Source: Chromatiaceae bacterium (lineage in GTDB: Bacteria > Pseudomonadota > Gammaproteobacteria > Chromatiales > Chromatiaceae). From it: 64,000 nucleotides of DNA. Positions 16,797 to 25,411 of the stretch are shown piece by piece. The stretch spans positions 496,001-560,000 of the forward strand of contig JACKMK010000002.1 in the NCBI GenBank assembly GCA_024235395.1, read 5' to 3'. The notes below the pieces were generated by a model. The model ran no database searches. It saw nothing but the letters and a program-made list of their open reading frames with translations, and was not told the origin of the DNA. Within the stretch, counting starts at the first letter, position 1. Every line of letters starts with the position of its first letter. The translations under genes were made by a program, and so were the position numbers.

Positions 16797-17898
16797 GTTC
16801 TCGGGGGTCCTTGCAGAAAGCGTTGCGGCCAGTATGGAGCCGATTGTTGTCGAAGCGGCGAAAACCGCAACCCTGCCTGACCTGATGACAAGCCTGCAGA
16901 CCGAGCGGGTCGTCTATGTCGGTGAGACGCACAACGCCCTCTCTGATCACCTGCTGCAGCTCGACGTGTTGCGCGGCATGGCCGAACGACCGGGAGGGCT
17001 GGCGCTCGGGGTTGAGTGGTTCCAGAAGCCGTTTCAGGGTGTGCTCGATGAATACCTCGCGGGCGCGATTGACGAAGCGGAGATGCTGCGGCGTACCGAG
17101 TATTTCGAACGCTGGAAGTTCGATTACCGGCTGTACCGTCCGATCATCGAGTTTGCGAAAGAGAAGGGGATCCCGATCCTTGCGCTCAATGCCGCAAAGG
17201 AGCTGACGGGCGAGATCCGACGGGTCGGTCTCGATCAACTGTCGGATGATTTCCGGGCACAGTTGCCATCGAGTTACGACTTCGACAACCAGGCGTACGA
17301 ACAGCTGCTGCGCGACATCTTCAGGCAGCACCAGTCGAACGATCAGATGTTTCGCAAGTTCCTCCAGGTACAGCTGACCTGGGACGAGAGCATGGCCGAA
17401 GGTGTCGGCAACTACCTGAAGGCCAATCCGGAGGGCCGGATCCTGGTGCTTGCCGGCCGGGGGCATATCGCCGAGCGGCACGGCATCCCCAGTCGGGTGA
17501 CACGCCGTACCGGTCTCGAAGGCAAGACCGTCTCCACGTACAGTCTGTCCAGCGACATTTTCAACGCCACCGACTACATGGTGTTGACCGCCGAGAAATC
17601 GCTTCCGCCGGCCGGCCTGATGCACGTTTTCCTGGACGATCGCGGCGAAGGTGTCGTCATCGAGGGTTTCAGCGACCGCAGCCCGGCGAAAGCCGCGGGA
17701 CTCAAGAAGGGGGACCGTATCCTGAGTATCAACGGCCAGACCATCGAGCGTTTCCCCGACGTCAAGATCGCGATGATCGATCAGAGACCCGGCAGCGAGA
17801 TCGAGCTGGAAGTGCAGCGTCGCGGCTTCTTCGGCAGGACGAAGACCGTTTCACTGAAAGTGCGACTCGTTGGCGAGGCGATGCTGCCGGGGCACTGA
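16717..17898 (+). CDS. ChaN family haem-binding-type protein fused to a PDZ domain
   Basis: About 393 residues from the ATG at 16717 (16720 or 16780 also possible; AGGGGT at 16705-16710 supports 16717/16720). A signal sequence (ARRRLIAGGMVVIAMFSG) precedes a ChaN/DUF399 domain: VYVGETHNALSDHLLQL (VGE-H motif), a helical middle and LAGRGHIAERHGIP. ChaN in Campylobacter is an iron-regulated lipoprotein that binds cofacial haems; no lipobox cysteine is obvious here. The C-terminal 90 residues form a PDZ domain (SPAKAAGLKKGDRILSING). It is probably periplasmic. Position beside feoABC and an exported peptidase suggests iron or haem handling, which is inference. Confidence 0.82.
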   Translation: MMLRQTTSKTAPARRRLIAGGMVVIAMFSGVLAESVAASMEPIVVEAAKTATLPDLMTSLQTERVVYVGETHNALSDHLLQLDVLRGMAERPGGLALGVEWFQKPFQGVLDEYLAGAIDEAEMLRRTEYFERWKFDYRLYRPIIEFAKEKGIPILALNAAKELTGEIRRVGLDQLSDDFRAQLPSSYDFDNQAYEQLLRDIFRQHQSNDQMFRKFLQVQLTWDESMAEGVGNYLKANPEGRILVLAGRGHIAERHGIPSRVTRRTGLEGKTVSTYSLSSDIFNATDYMVLTAEKSLPPAGLMHVFLDDRGEGVVIEGFSDRSPAKAAGLKKGDRILSINGQTIERFPDVKIAMIDQRPGSEIELEVQRRGFFGRTKTVSLKVRLVGEAMLPGH

Positions 17899-17915
17899 GC
17901 TGGCCACCCGGCAGC
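17883..17915. terminator. Perfect 9-bp inverted repeat between convergent ChaN and glgP genes
   Basis: GCTGCCGGG at 17883-17891 pairs with CCCGGCAGC at 17907-17915 around a 15-nt loop that contains the ChaN stop codon. It lies exactly between two converging genes, so a bidirectional stop is likely, but there is no T-run on either side. Confidence 0.4.
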
Positions 17916-17922
17916 GGCCCCG

Positions 17923-20406
17923 TCAGATCAATGGTTCCAACTTCCAGATGTCCCGGTTGTATTCGCTGATCGTACGGTCGGTCGAGAACTCCCCGCTCGA
18001 CGCGCAGTTGCGGATGCTCATGCGTGTCCACTGTTCCTGATCCTGCCAGGCGAGCTCCGCGCGACGCTGCGTATCGACGTAGCTGCGAAAGTCCGCGAGT
18101 GTCATCCACGGATCGTGCGGGTTGCGCATCGCGGCCACGAGATCTCGGAACAGACCGGGTTCCATACCGCTGAAGTGGTCGCTTTCCAGCAGGTGGAAGA
18201 CCTGCTGAAGATCCGTGTCCTCATCGATGTAGCGCTGCGGATCGTAGTGACCACGCATCGCGCGCACTTCCTCCGCTTTCAGTCCGAACAGGAAGAAATT
18301 GTCTTCGCCGACCGCATCCATGATCTCGATATTGGCACCGTCGTAGGTACCGATGGTCAGGGATCCGTTCATCATGAACTTCATGTTGCCGGTCCCGGAG
18401 GCCTCTTTGCCGGCAGTGGAGATCTGTTCGGACAGGTCGGCCGCCGGGCAGATGTACATCATCTTCGTCACCCCGTAGTTCGGCAGGAATACCAGCTTCA
18501 GCCGGTCGCCGACCGCGGGGTCGTTGTTGATCACCGACGCGACGTTGTTGACGAGTTTGATGATCTCTTTCGCACGGTGGTAACCGGGAGCCGCCTTGCC
18601 ACCGATCAGCACGCATCGGTTCACCCAATGACCGATATCCCCGCGACGGATCTTGTTGTACAGGTGGATTACATGCAGCACGTTGAGCAGTTGGCGCTTG
18701 TACTCGTGGATGCGTTTCACCTGGATGTCGAACAGTGACCTTGGGTCGAATTCCACCCCGGTCTGCTGCTTGACCAGGCGTGCGAGGCGTTGCTTGTTGT
18801 ACAGCCGGATCTCCTGCCAGCGTTTGAGAAAGTGTGCATCGCCGTCCTCGGCATGCGTGCGGAGCTCTGACAGCCGGCCCAGGTCGGCCTGCCAACCGTC
18901 GCCGAGCTTCTCGGTCAGCAACTCCGCCAACGCGGGATTCGCCATCGCCAGCCAGCGACGGGGCGTCACACCGTTGGTCTTGTTGTTGAACTTTTCCGGC
19001 CACATCTCGTAGAAGTCCTTGAACAGTCCGGCGGTCAACAGTTCGGAGTGCAGGGCGGCGACACCGTTCACCGAAAAACTGCCAATAATCGCCAGCCATG
19101 CCATGCGGATCTGCGGATCGGGACCCTCTTCGATCAGCGACATTCTCTGAACGCGATGGGTGTCCCCCGGCCAGCGCTGGCGGACGTCGGCCAGAAAGCG
19201 CGCGTTGATCTCGTAAATGATCTCCAACGGACGCGGGAGCAATTGTTCGAACAGTCGTACCGGCCAGCGCTCGAGCGCTTCGGGCAGCAGCGTATGGTTC
19301 GTATACGCCATGCATCGACAGGTGATGTCCCATGCCTCGTTCCATTGCAGCCGCTTGTCGTGATCGTCGAGCAGAATGCGCATCATCTCGACCACGGCGA
19401 TGCTCGGGTGCGTATCGTTGAGCTGGAACACATTGCAGTCGGCGAACTCGGACAGCGGCCGGTCGCCCCATTGGCGGAACACGTCCTGAAGGCTGGCCGA
19501 GGTGAGGAAGTACTGCTGGCGCAGGCGCAGTTCCTTGCCATTCTCGTTGGAGTCGTTTGGATACAACACCATCGTGATGTTTTCAGCCTGGTTCTTGCTG
19601 GCGACCGAATCGGCATAGTCGCCGGCGTTGAATTCCTTCAGGTTGAACGCATCGGTCGCCGAGGCCGACCAAAGTCGCAGGGTATTAACCATCTTGTTAC
19701 GGTAGCCGGAGACCGGGACATCGTAGGGGACGGCAACGACGTCTTCCGTATCGATCCAGCGCGCGTGCGGTTTGTGCTGCAGGTCGATGAAATGCTCGGT
19801 ACGACCGCCGAACTTGACGATCTGGGTGTATTCGGGTCGCTCCACCTCCCAGGGGTGGCCATCGCGCAGCCAGTGGTCCGGGTCCTCTATCTGGTATCCG
19901 TTGTCGATATGCTGGTGAAACATGCCGTATTCGTAACGCAGTCCGTATCCGGTTACCGGCAGCCTCAATGTGGCGCAGCTGTCAAGGAAGCACGCAGCCA
20001 GGCGGCCGAGGCCGCCGTTGCCGAGACCGGCATCCGGCTCGGTGTCTTCGACCTCCTCGAAGCCGATTGCAAAATCTTTGAGTGCGGCTTTGACAGGCGA
20101 TTCGAGCTCCAGGTTGAGCAGGTGATTGCCCAGCGATCGTCCGATCAGGAATTCCAGCGACAGATAGTGCGCCCGACGCACGCCTTCTTTGCGGTACAGA
20201 CACCATGTATTGCGCCAGTCGCTCATGATGCGATCGCGCACCGTGTACGCGAGCGATTCGTAAAGGTAGAACCGGTCGCAGCCGAGGAACCGACCGAGGT
20301 GGTATTCGAGATAGCGACGTATGTCGTGGCTGAGGTCTTCCGGCGAAGACGGCAAAGCCGGCATGTTCGGCAGGATGCAGGTTTCGGTCGTGTCTTGTTC
20401 TGCCAC
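17923..20406 (-). CDS. glgP: Glycogen/alpha-glucan phosphorylase
   Basis: 827 residues, the normal length for bacterial glycogen phosphorylase. It removes glucose units from glycogen as glucose-1-phosphate using pyridoxal phosphate. The PLP/phosphate site EASGTGNMKFMMNG and the following YDGANIEI stretch are intact near residues 660-690; GNGGLGRLAACFLDS near 130 is also typical. The start is a GTG with GGGAGG seven bases upstream. It is the last gene of the glycogen operon, 18 bp after glgA. Confidence 0.97.
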   Translation of the reverse strand: MAEQDTTETCILPNMPALPSSPEDLSHDIRRYLEYHLGRFLGCDRFYLYESLAYTVRDRIMSDWRNTWCLYRKEGVRRAHYLSLEFLIGRSLGNHLLNLELESPVKAALKDFAIGFEEVEDTEPDAGLGNGGLGRLAACFLDSCATLRLPVTGYGLRYEYGMFHQHIDNGYQIEDPDHWLRDGHPWEVERPEYTQIVKFGGRTEHFIDLQHKPHARWIDTEDVVAVPYDVPVSGYRNKMVNTLRLWSASATDAFNLKEFNAGDYADSVASKNQAENITMVLYPNDSNENGKELRLRQQYFLTSASLQDVFRQWGDRPLSEFADCNVFQLNDTHPSIAVVEMMRILLDDHDKRLQWNEAWDITCRCMAYTNHTLLPEALERWPVRLFEQLLPRPLEIIYEINARFLADVRQRWPGDTHRVQRMSLIEEGPDPQIRMAWLAIIGSFSVNGVAALHSELLTAGLFKDFYEMWPEKFNNKTNGVTPRRWLAMANPALAELLTEKLGDGWQADLGRLSELRTHAEDGDAHFLKRWQEIRLYNKQRLARLVKQQTGVEFDPRSLFDIQVKRIHEYKRQLLNVLHVIHLYNKIRRGDIGHWVNRCVLIGGKAAPGYHRAKEIIKLVNNVASVINNDPAVGDRLKLVFLPNYGVTKMMYICPAADLSEQISTAGKEASGTGNMKFMMNGSLTIGTYDGANIEIMDAVGEDNFFLFGLKAEEVRAMRGHYDPQRYIDEDTDLQQVFHLLESDHFSGMEPGLFRDLVAAMRNPHDPWMTLADFRSYVDTQRRAELAWQDQEQWTRMSIRNCASSGEFSTDRTISEYNRDIWKLEPLI

Positions 20407-20424
20407 AGGGGTACCTCCCGCTTG

Positions 20425-21879
20425 CTACTCAGTGCGGTAATGACGCAGATAGGTTTCGGCGCTCCTGCGCCATCCATAGTCGCCGCGCATCCCGGTTTTC
20501 ATCAGTTTCATCCATTGTTTCGGATTTTCGAAAACCGACAGGGCATGCTCCAGCGCACGTTGCAATGCGGTGCTGCTGGGTTCGACAAATACAAAGCCGT
20601 TCGCCTCGCCCCGCGCGATGCTGCGCGGTGTGACATCCACCACGGTGTCCGCCAGCCCGCCGGTTTCGCGCACCACCGGCGGCGTGCCATAACGCAGACT
20701 GTACATCTGGTTGAGCCCGCAGGGTTCGTAACGCGAGGGCATCACGAAGACGTCGGCGCCGGCTTCCAGCAGATGCGCGAGCTTTTCGGAATAACCGATG
20801 TAATGCAGCACCCGATCGGGGTGATGGCGCGCCAGGTCGATCAGCTGCCTTTCCAACTTCGCGTCCCCGGCACCGATCAACACGAAGCGTGCGTCGGTGC
20901 GCGCGAGTAACGGTGGAATGGACTCGAGCAGCATGTCTACGCCTTTCTGGTAGACCAGGCGGCCGACAGAACCGATCAGCGGCGTCGTGTCCTCGATGGC
21001 CGACTCCGGCGCACCCAGCGCGCGCAGCAGGGCTTCCCTGTTGCTCCGCTTGCCGGCGCGGATCTTGCCACCGACCCTGTAATTCGCGGCCAACAACGGG
21101 TCGCTGCCCGGGTCCCAGATATCGTCGTCGATACCGTTCAATATCCCGACCAACTTGCCGGCGTAGGCCTCGAGAATCGCCGCATAGCCGTACCCGAACT
21201 CCGGCGTGCGAATCTCTTCTGCATAACGCGGGCTGACCGTGGTGATCAGGTCACTGAACACCAGCCCCATTTTGAGCATCGAGAGTTTGCCGTAAAACTC
21301 TCCGTGGTCGATCGACCACCAGTGCGGTGGCAGGTGCAACGCCTGGAAGGTCCCGAAATCGACCTGGCAGTCGTACGCCAGGTTATGGATCGTGAACAGG
21401 CAGCGCGGGCGCGGCTTTTCCAGTGACAGGAAAGCGGGGATCAGCCCACACTGCCAGTCGTTTGCGTGCACCACGTCGGCCTGCCAGCCGATGCTCAATC
21501 CGTCCATCGCGAGTGCAGCGACCGCTTCGCTGAACAACGTGAAACGCTGCGCGTTGTCGGCCCAGTCATGTCCATCCGGCCCGGTGTAGGGGCCGCCGGC
21601 GCGATCGAAGAAGGCCGGCACGTCGAGAAGCCAGACCGGTGGTATGCACTCACCGTGCGTCGCCTCGAGCACGCGCAGTTCGCGACCTCCCGGCAGCGTC
21701 AGCCAACCCAATACCCGCAGGCTTTCCGCGCGTTCGAGCACCGGTCGATACGCGGGCACCACGACCCGGACGTCGACACCGAGTTCACACAGCGCATTGG
21801 GCAGGCTGTGGGCGACATCGGCCAGTCCACCGGTCTTGACCAGTGGAAACAGCTCACTCGCGGCAAACAGAAGTTTCAT
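20425..21879 (-). CDS. glgA: Glycogen synthase (ADP-glucose dependent, GT5)
   Basis: 484 residues with the N-terminal ELFPLVKTGGLADV motif (the KTGGL lysine binds ADP-glucose) and the C-terminal GT-B domain (IGSVGRLVYQKGVDMLLE; PSRYEPCGLNQMYSLRYGT, containing the catalytic Glu region). It extends alpha-1,4-glucan from ADP-glucose made by GlgC. Six base pairs separate it from glgB upstream. Confidence 0.97.
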   Translation of the reverse strand: MKLLFAASELFPLVKTGGLADVAHSLPNALCELGVDVRVVVPAYRPVLERAESLRVLGWLTLPGGRELRVLEATHGECIPPVWLLDVPAFFDRAGGPYTGPDGHDWADNAQRFTLFSEAVAALAMDGLSIGWQADVVHANDWQCGLIPAFLSLEKPRPRCLFTIHNLAYDCQVDFGTFQALHLPPHWWSIDHGEFYGKLSMLKMGLVFSDLITTVSPRYAEEIRTPEFGYGYAAILEAYAGKLVGILNGIDDDIWDPGSDPLLAANYRVGGKIRAGKRSNREALLRALGAPESAIEDTTPLIGSVGRLVYQKGVDMLLESIPPLLARTDARFVLIGAGDAKLERQLIDLARHHPDRVLHYIGYSEKLAHLLEAGADVFVMPSRYEPCGLNQMYSLRYGTPPVVRETGGLADTVVDVTPRSIARGEANGFVFVEPSSTALQRALEHALSVFENPKQWMKLMKTGMRGDYGWRRSAETYLRHYRTE

Positions 21880-21885
21880 CGCCGG

Positions 21886-24063
21886 TCACTGTTCGAGTTT
21901 CAACAATACCGCGGCCAGGGGCGGTAGCCGTACCACGGCGGAACAGGGTCGACCGTTCCATGGCTCTCGGGTCGCCTCGATTCTCCCGGCGTTGCCGACG
22001 TTGCTGCCGCCGTAACAGTTCGCATCGGTATTCAGGAGTTCACGGTAAGTCCCTTCGCACGGCAGGCCAACGCGGTATTCGTCACGAGGTACCGGCGTGA
22101 AGTTGAAGAGGCAGACCAGCGACTGCCCGTCGCCGTGGCGGATGAACGAAAGTACCGAGCGTTCACTGTCGTGGCAATCGATCCACTCGAAACCCTGCTG
22201 CTCGAAATCATGCCGGTACAATGCCGGCTGCTCTCGATACAAATGGTTAAGGTCGCGCACCAGCAGCTGCGCACCGCGATGATTCGCATGGTCCAGCAGC
22301 ACCCAGTCGAGCGGTTCGTTGGCACGCCATTCGTGCCACTGTGCGATCTCGCCGCCCATGAACAGCAGCTTCTTGCCCGGATGTGCGTACATCCACGCGA
22401 ACAGCAGACGCAGGTTGGCGAACTTCTGCCACAGATCGTTCGGCATCTTGTCGAGCAGGCTGCGCTTGCCGTGTACCACTTCGTCGTGCGAGAACGGCAG
22501 CACGAAGTTTTCGGTGTATGCATACATCTGACTGAAGGTCAGCATGTCGTGATGAAAGCGCCGGTGCACAGGGTCGTGCTCGATGTACGACAGGGTGTCG
22601 TTCATCCAACCCATGTTCCACTTCATGCTGAATCCAAGACCGCCCATCCAGTCGGGTCTGGACACCATTGGCCACGCGGTGGATTCCTCGGCGATCGTCA
22701 GTGCGCCCGGGAAACGCGCGTGCAGCACGGCGTTCACGTGGCGCAGGAACTCGATCGCGTCGAGGTTCTCACGACCGCCGTACTGATTGGGTATCCAGTC
22801 GCCTTCGTTGCGCGAATAGTCCAGGTAGAGCATGGATGCGACGGCATCGACACGCAGCCCGTCGGCATGAAACTCTTCGAGCCAGTAGACCGCATTGGCC
22901 AGCAGGAAATTGGCCACCTCGCGCCGGCCATAGTCGAATATCAGGGTCCCCCAATCGCGGTGCTCACCGCGCCGTGGATCGGCGTGTTCGTACACCGGAT
23001 CCCCGGTGAAGCGGGCGAGTGCGAAGTCGTCCTTCGGGAAATGCCCGGGCACCCAATCGATGATCACGCCGATGCCTGCCATATGGCATCGGTCGATCAG
23101 ATAGCGCAGGTCGTCGGGCGATCCGTAGCGGGCAGTCGGGGCATAGTAACCGGAGACCTGGTAACCCCAGGATTCATCCAACGGGTGTTCCATGACCGGG
23201 AGCAGCTCGATGTGCGTGAAGCCGAGTTCGACCACATAGGGAACCAGCTGGTCCGCGAACTCCCGAAAATTGAGGAAGCCGCCGTCGGCCGTTCGTCGCC
23301 ACGAACCCGGATGCACCTCGTAGACGCTCATCGGTTGCTGCATCCAGCGCCAGGTAGCCCTGTTCGACAGCCATTCGGCATCCTGCCATTCAAACTGGCT
23401 CGGATTGTTGATCCGCGAGGCGGTGTCGGGGCGCAAGGTCATCGCCTGGCCATATGGGTCCGCCTTGAGTATCCGCCGACCGGCACGACTGATGAATTCG
23501 AACTTATACAGGTCGCCCGGCTGGAGCCCGGGGATGAACAGTTCCCAGACGCCGGATCCGCCACGGCTGCGCATCGGATGCCGCAGGCCGTTCCAGCCAT
23601 TGAAGTCCCCGACGACGCTGGCCCGTTTCACGGCCGGTGCCCAGACAGCGAAGCGACATCCGCTGATGCCGTCAACCTCGATGAAATGGGCGCCGAGCAG
23701 TCGGTAGATGTGGTGGTGACGTCCCTCGTTGAACAGGTGCAGATCGAGATCGGGCAGCAGCGGTTGAAAACTGTACGGCGATATCTGCGAATAGCGTTCG
23801 CCGTCCGCCTTTTCGATCCAGCTCAGTCGATAGTGTTGGGGCAGGGTGGCCGCTTGCGCGTCGTCCAGGCTCAATTCGAAAATGTCGGTCTCGGGGATGC
23901 GCCGCATCGTGCCGAAACCCTCCACGTCGACGGTCTCGGCGCTCGGCATGAAGGCGCGCAGCATTTCTCCGTTCGCTTCGGATTGGCGTCCGAGTACCGC
24001 GAATGGATCGTGGGATTCGCCACGCTGCAATGCGGCGAGCGGATACGGCAACTTAGTGGGCAT
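21886..24063 (-). CDS. glgB: 1,4-alpha-glucan branching enzyme (GH13)
   Basis: 725 residues. An N-terminal CBM48-like carbohydrate module precedes the GH13 barrel with VDAVASMLYLDYSR (nucleophile Asp region), IAEESTAWPMVS (acid/base Glu) and PFSHDEVVHGKRS. It cuts and re-attaches glucan chains as alpha-1,6 branches. The start MPTKLPYPLAAL at 24063 is preferred because GGGAGG lies five bases upstream; an upstream ATG at 24084 lacks this. The start overlaps the end of malQ by 11 bp. Confidence 0.96.
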   Translation of the reverse strand: MPTKLPYPLAALQRGESHDPFAVLGRQSEANGEMLRAFMPSAETVDVEGFGTMRRIPETDIFELSLDDAQAATLPQHYRLSWIEKADGERYSQISPYSFQPLLPDLDLHLFNEGRHHHIYRLLGAHFIEVDGISGCRFAVWAPAVKRASVVGDFNGWNGLRHPMRSRGGSGVWELFIPGLQPGDLYKFEFISRAGRRILKADPYGQAMTLRPDTASRINNPSQFEWQDAEWLSNRATWRWMQQPMSVYEVHPGSWRRTADGGFLNFREFADQLVPYVVELGFTHIELLPVMEHPLDESWGYQVSGYYAPTARYGSPDDLRYLIDRCHMAGIGVIIDWVPGHFPKDDFALARFTGDPVYEHADPRRGEHRDWGTLIFDYGRREVANFLLANAVYWLEEFHADGLRVDAVASMLYLDYSRNEGDWIPNQYGGRENLDAIEFLRHVNAVLHARFPGALTIAEESTAWPMVSRPDWMGGLGFSMKWNMGWMNDTLSYIEHDPVHRRFHHDMLTFSQMYAYTENFVLPFSHDEVVHGKRSLLDKMPNDLWQKFANLRLLFAWMYAHPGKKLLFMGGEIAQWHEWRANEPLDWVLLDHANHRGAQLLVRDLNHLYREQPALYRHDFEQQGFEWIDCHDSERSVLSFIRHGDGQSLVCLFNFTPVPRDEYRVGLPCEGTYRELLNTDANCYGGSNVGNAGRIEATREPWNGRPCSAVVRLPPLAAVLLKLEQ

Positions 24064-25411
24064 ACAACCTCCCGCTGTCCTCAACTGTCGACCGGATCCT
24101 TGGCGCGACGTCCGCGCCCAGCATCGTCCAGGCGAACTGCCAGCGCCAGTTGCCTTCTGCCGTGCCCGGCGTATTCATGCGTGCCTCGCTGCCCAGACCG
24201 AGGTAGTCCTGGAGTGGCGCAACCGCAACGGCCGCGTTGCTGGCCATCGCAGTACGTACCAGCAGGCCGGCGATGTCGTCGGTCGGTGCGATCCCGAGAA
24301 CCTCGAATACAAAAGCCTTCTGGTGCGGTTCGAGGCCGTTGAACCAGCCTACACAGGTATCGTTGTCATGGGTGCCGGTGTAGGCGATGTTGTCGACAGT
24401 GATATTCGCCGGCTTGTGAGGATTGTCGGAAAAATGGTCAAACGCGAACTGCAATACAGCCATCCCCGGAAGTCTGAATTTGCGCCTTAGCTCGCGGACC
24501 TCCTCGGTTATGGTACCAAGGTCTTCTGCAACAATGGGCAGGGCGTGGAAGGTCTCACTGAGCGTCGTCAGGAGCGCGTCGCCCGGCGTCTCCTGCCAGA
24601 ATCCGTCGACTGCTGTTTCACAGGCGGCGTCGATCATCCAGACCGCGACCAGGCCACGGAAGTGGTCGATGCGGACCAGATCGAACAGTTCGAACTGGCG
24701 GCGCATTCTATTGATCCACCAATCGAAGCCGTCGGCCTCGAGTCGGTCCCAGCGATAGTGCGGATTGCCCCAGCGTTGTCCGAGCTCAGCGAAATAATCC
24801 GGTGGGACACCGGTGACATAGGTCGGATTACCGGACTCGTCGAGCAGGAAATCCTGTGGCTGCGCCCATGTGTCGGCACTGTCGTGCGCGATGAACAGTG
24901 GGATGTCGCCGAACAGACTGATGTCGCGAGCATGTGCGTGATCGCAGACGCGCTGCCAGGCGCGATCGAGCCGATACTGTTCCTGTTTGATCGATGCGAT
25001 CTCGATGCTGGTATCGACCCGCAACTGGCGCAGGATGGCAGCATCGCGGTTGCGGTATTCGGGAGCCCAGTTTACCCAGCTCTGCTGCGCAAATCGTCGC
25101 TTGAGGATCTCGAACAGCGCGAAGTCGTCCAGCCAGTGCGCCTGCTTCGCGCAGAACGTCTCGAACTCGGACTGGTTGATCGGGGCGTCGTGACGCGGCA
25201 GTAGCTGAGGGTTCATCGCGAACGCTGAGCAACTCTGGTAGGGCGAACCGTGGGGATCCGGAATGACCAACGGGAGTACCTGCCACACCGACAGGCCGCT
25301 ATCGGCCATGAAATCCAGCCAGCGAAGGCAGTCGTCATCGATTTTGCCGGACGGCAGCGAAGTGGGGTGCAACAAGACGCCCGCGCGCCGGGTGGATACG
25401 GAGTCACTCAT
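24053..25411 (-). CDS. malQ: 4-alpha-glucanotransferase (GH77)
   Basis: 452 residues from MSDSVSTRRAGVLLHPTSLP, the compact GH77 form (plant DPE1/Thermus type) rather than the 690-residue enterobacterial MalQ. Catalytic features: LFDLVRIDHFRGL (nucleophile Asp), IVAEDLGTIT (Glu) and AYTGTHDNDT. It disproportionates maltooligosaccharides and feeds longer chains to phosphorylase. The ATG overlaps the stop of the GH57 gene by 8 bp. A longer open frame upstream of this start is only the antisense-like continuation over the GH57 gene. Confidence 0.93.
   Translation of the reverse strand: MSDSVSTRRAGVLLHPTSLPSGKIDDDCLRWLDFMADSGLSVWQVLPLVIPDPHGSPYQSCSAFAMNPQLLPRHDAPINQSEFETFCAKQAHWLDDFALFEILKRRFAQQSWVNWAPEYRNRDAAILRQLRVDTSIEIASIKQEQYRLDRAWQRVCDHAHARDISLFGDIPLFIAHDSADTWAQPQDFLLDESGNPTYVTGVPPDYFAELGQRWGNPHYRWDRLEADGFDWWINRMRRQFELFDLVRIDHFRGLVAVWMIDAACETAVDGFWQETPGDALLTTLSETFHALPIVAEDLGTITEEVRELRRKFRLPGMAVLQFAFDHFSDNPHKPANITVDNIAYTGTHDNDTCVGWFNGLEPHQKAFVFEVLGIAPTDDIAGLLVRTAMASNAAVAVAPLQDYLGLGSEARMNTPGTAEGNWRWQFAWTMLGADVAPRIRSTVEDSGRLYAH

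Noticed and set aside
22135..24342. A 735-codon open frame on the plus strand
   Set aside because: It is antisense to glgB, whose catalytic motifs are intact; composition is unlike the real neighbours.
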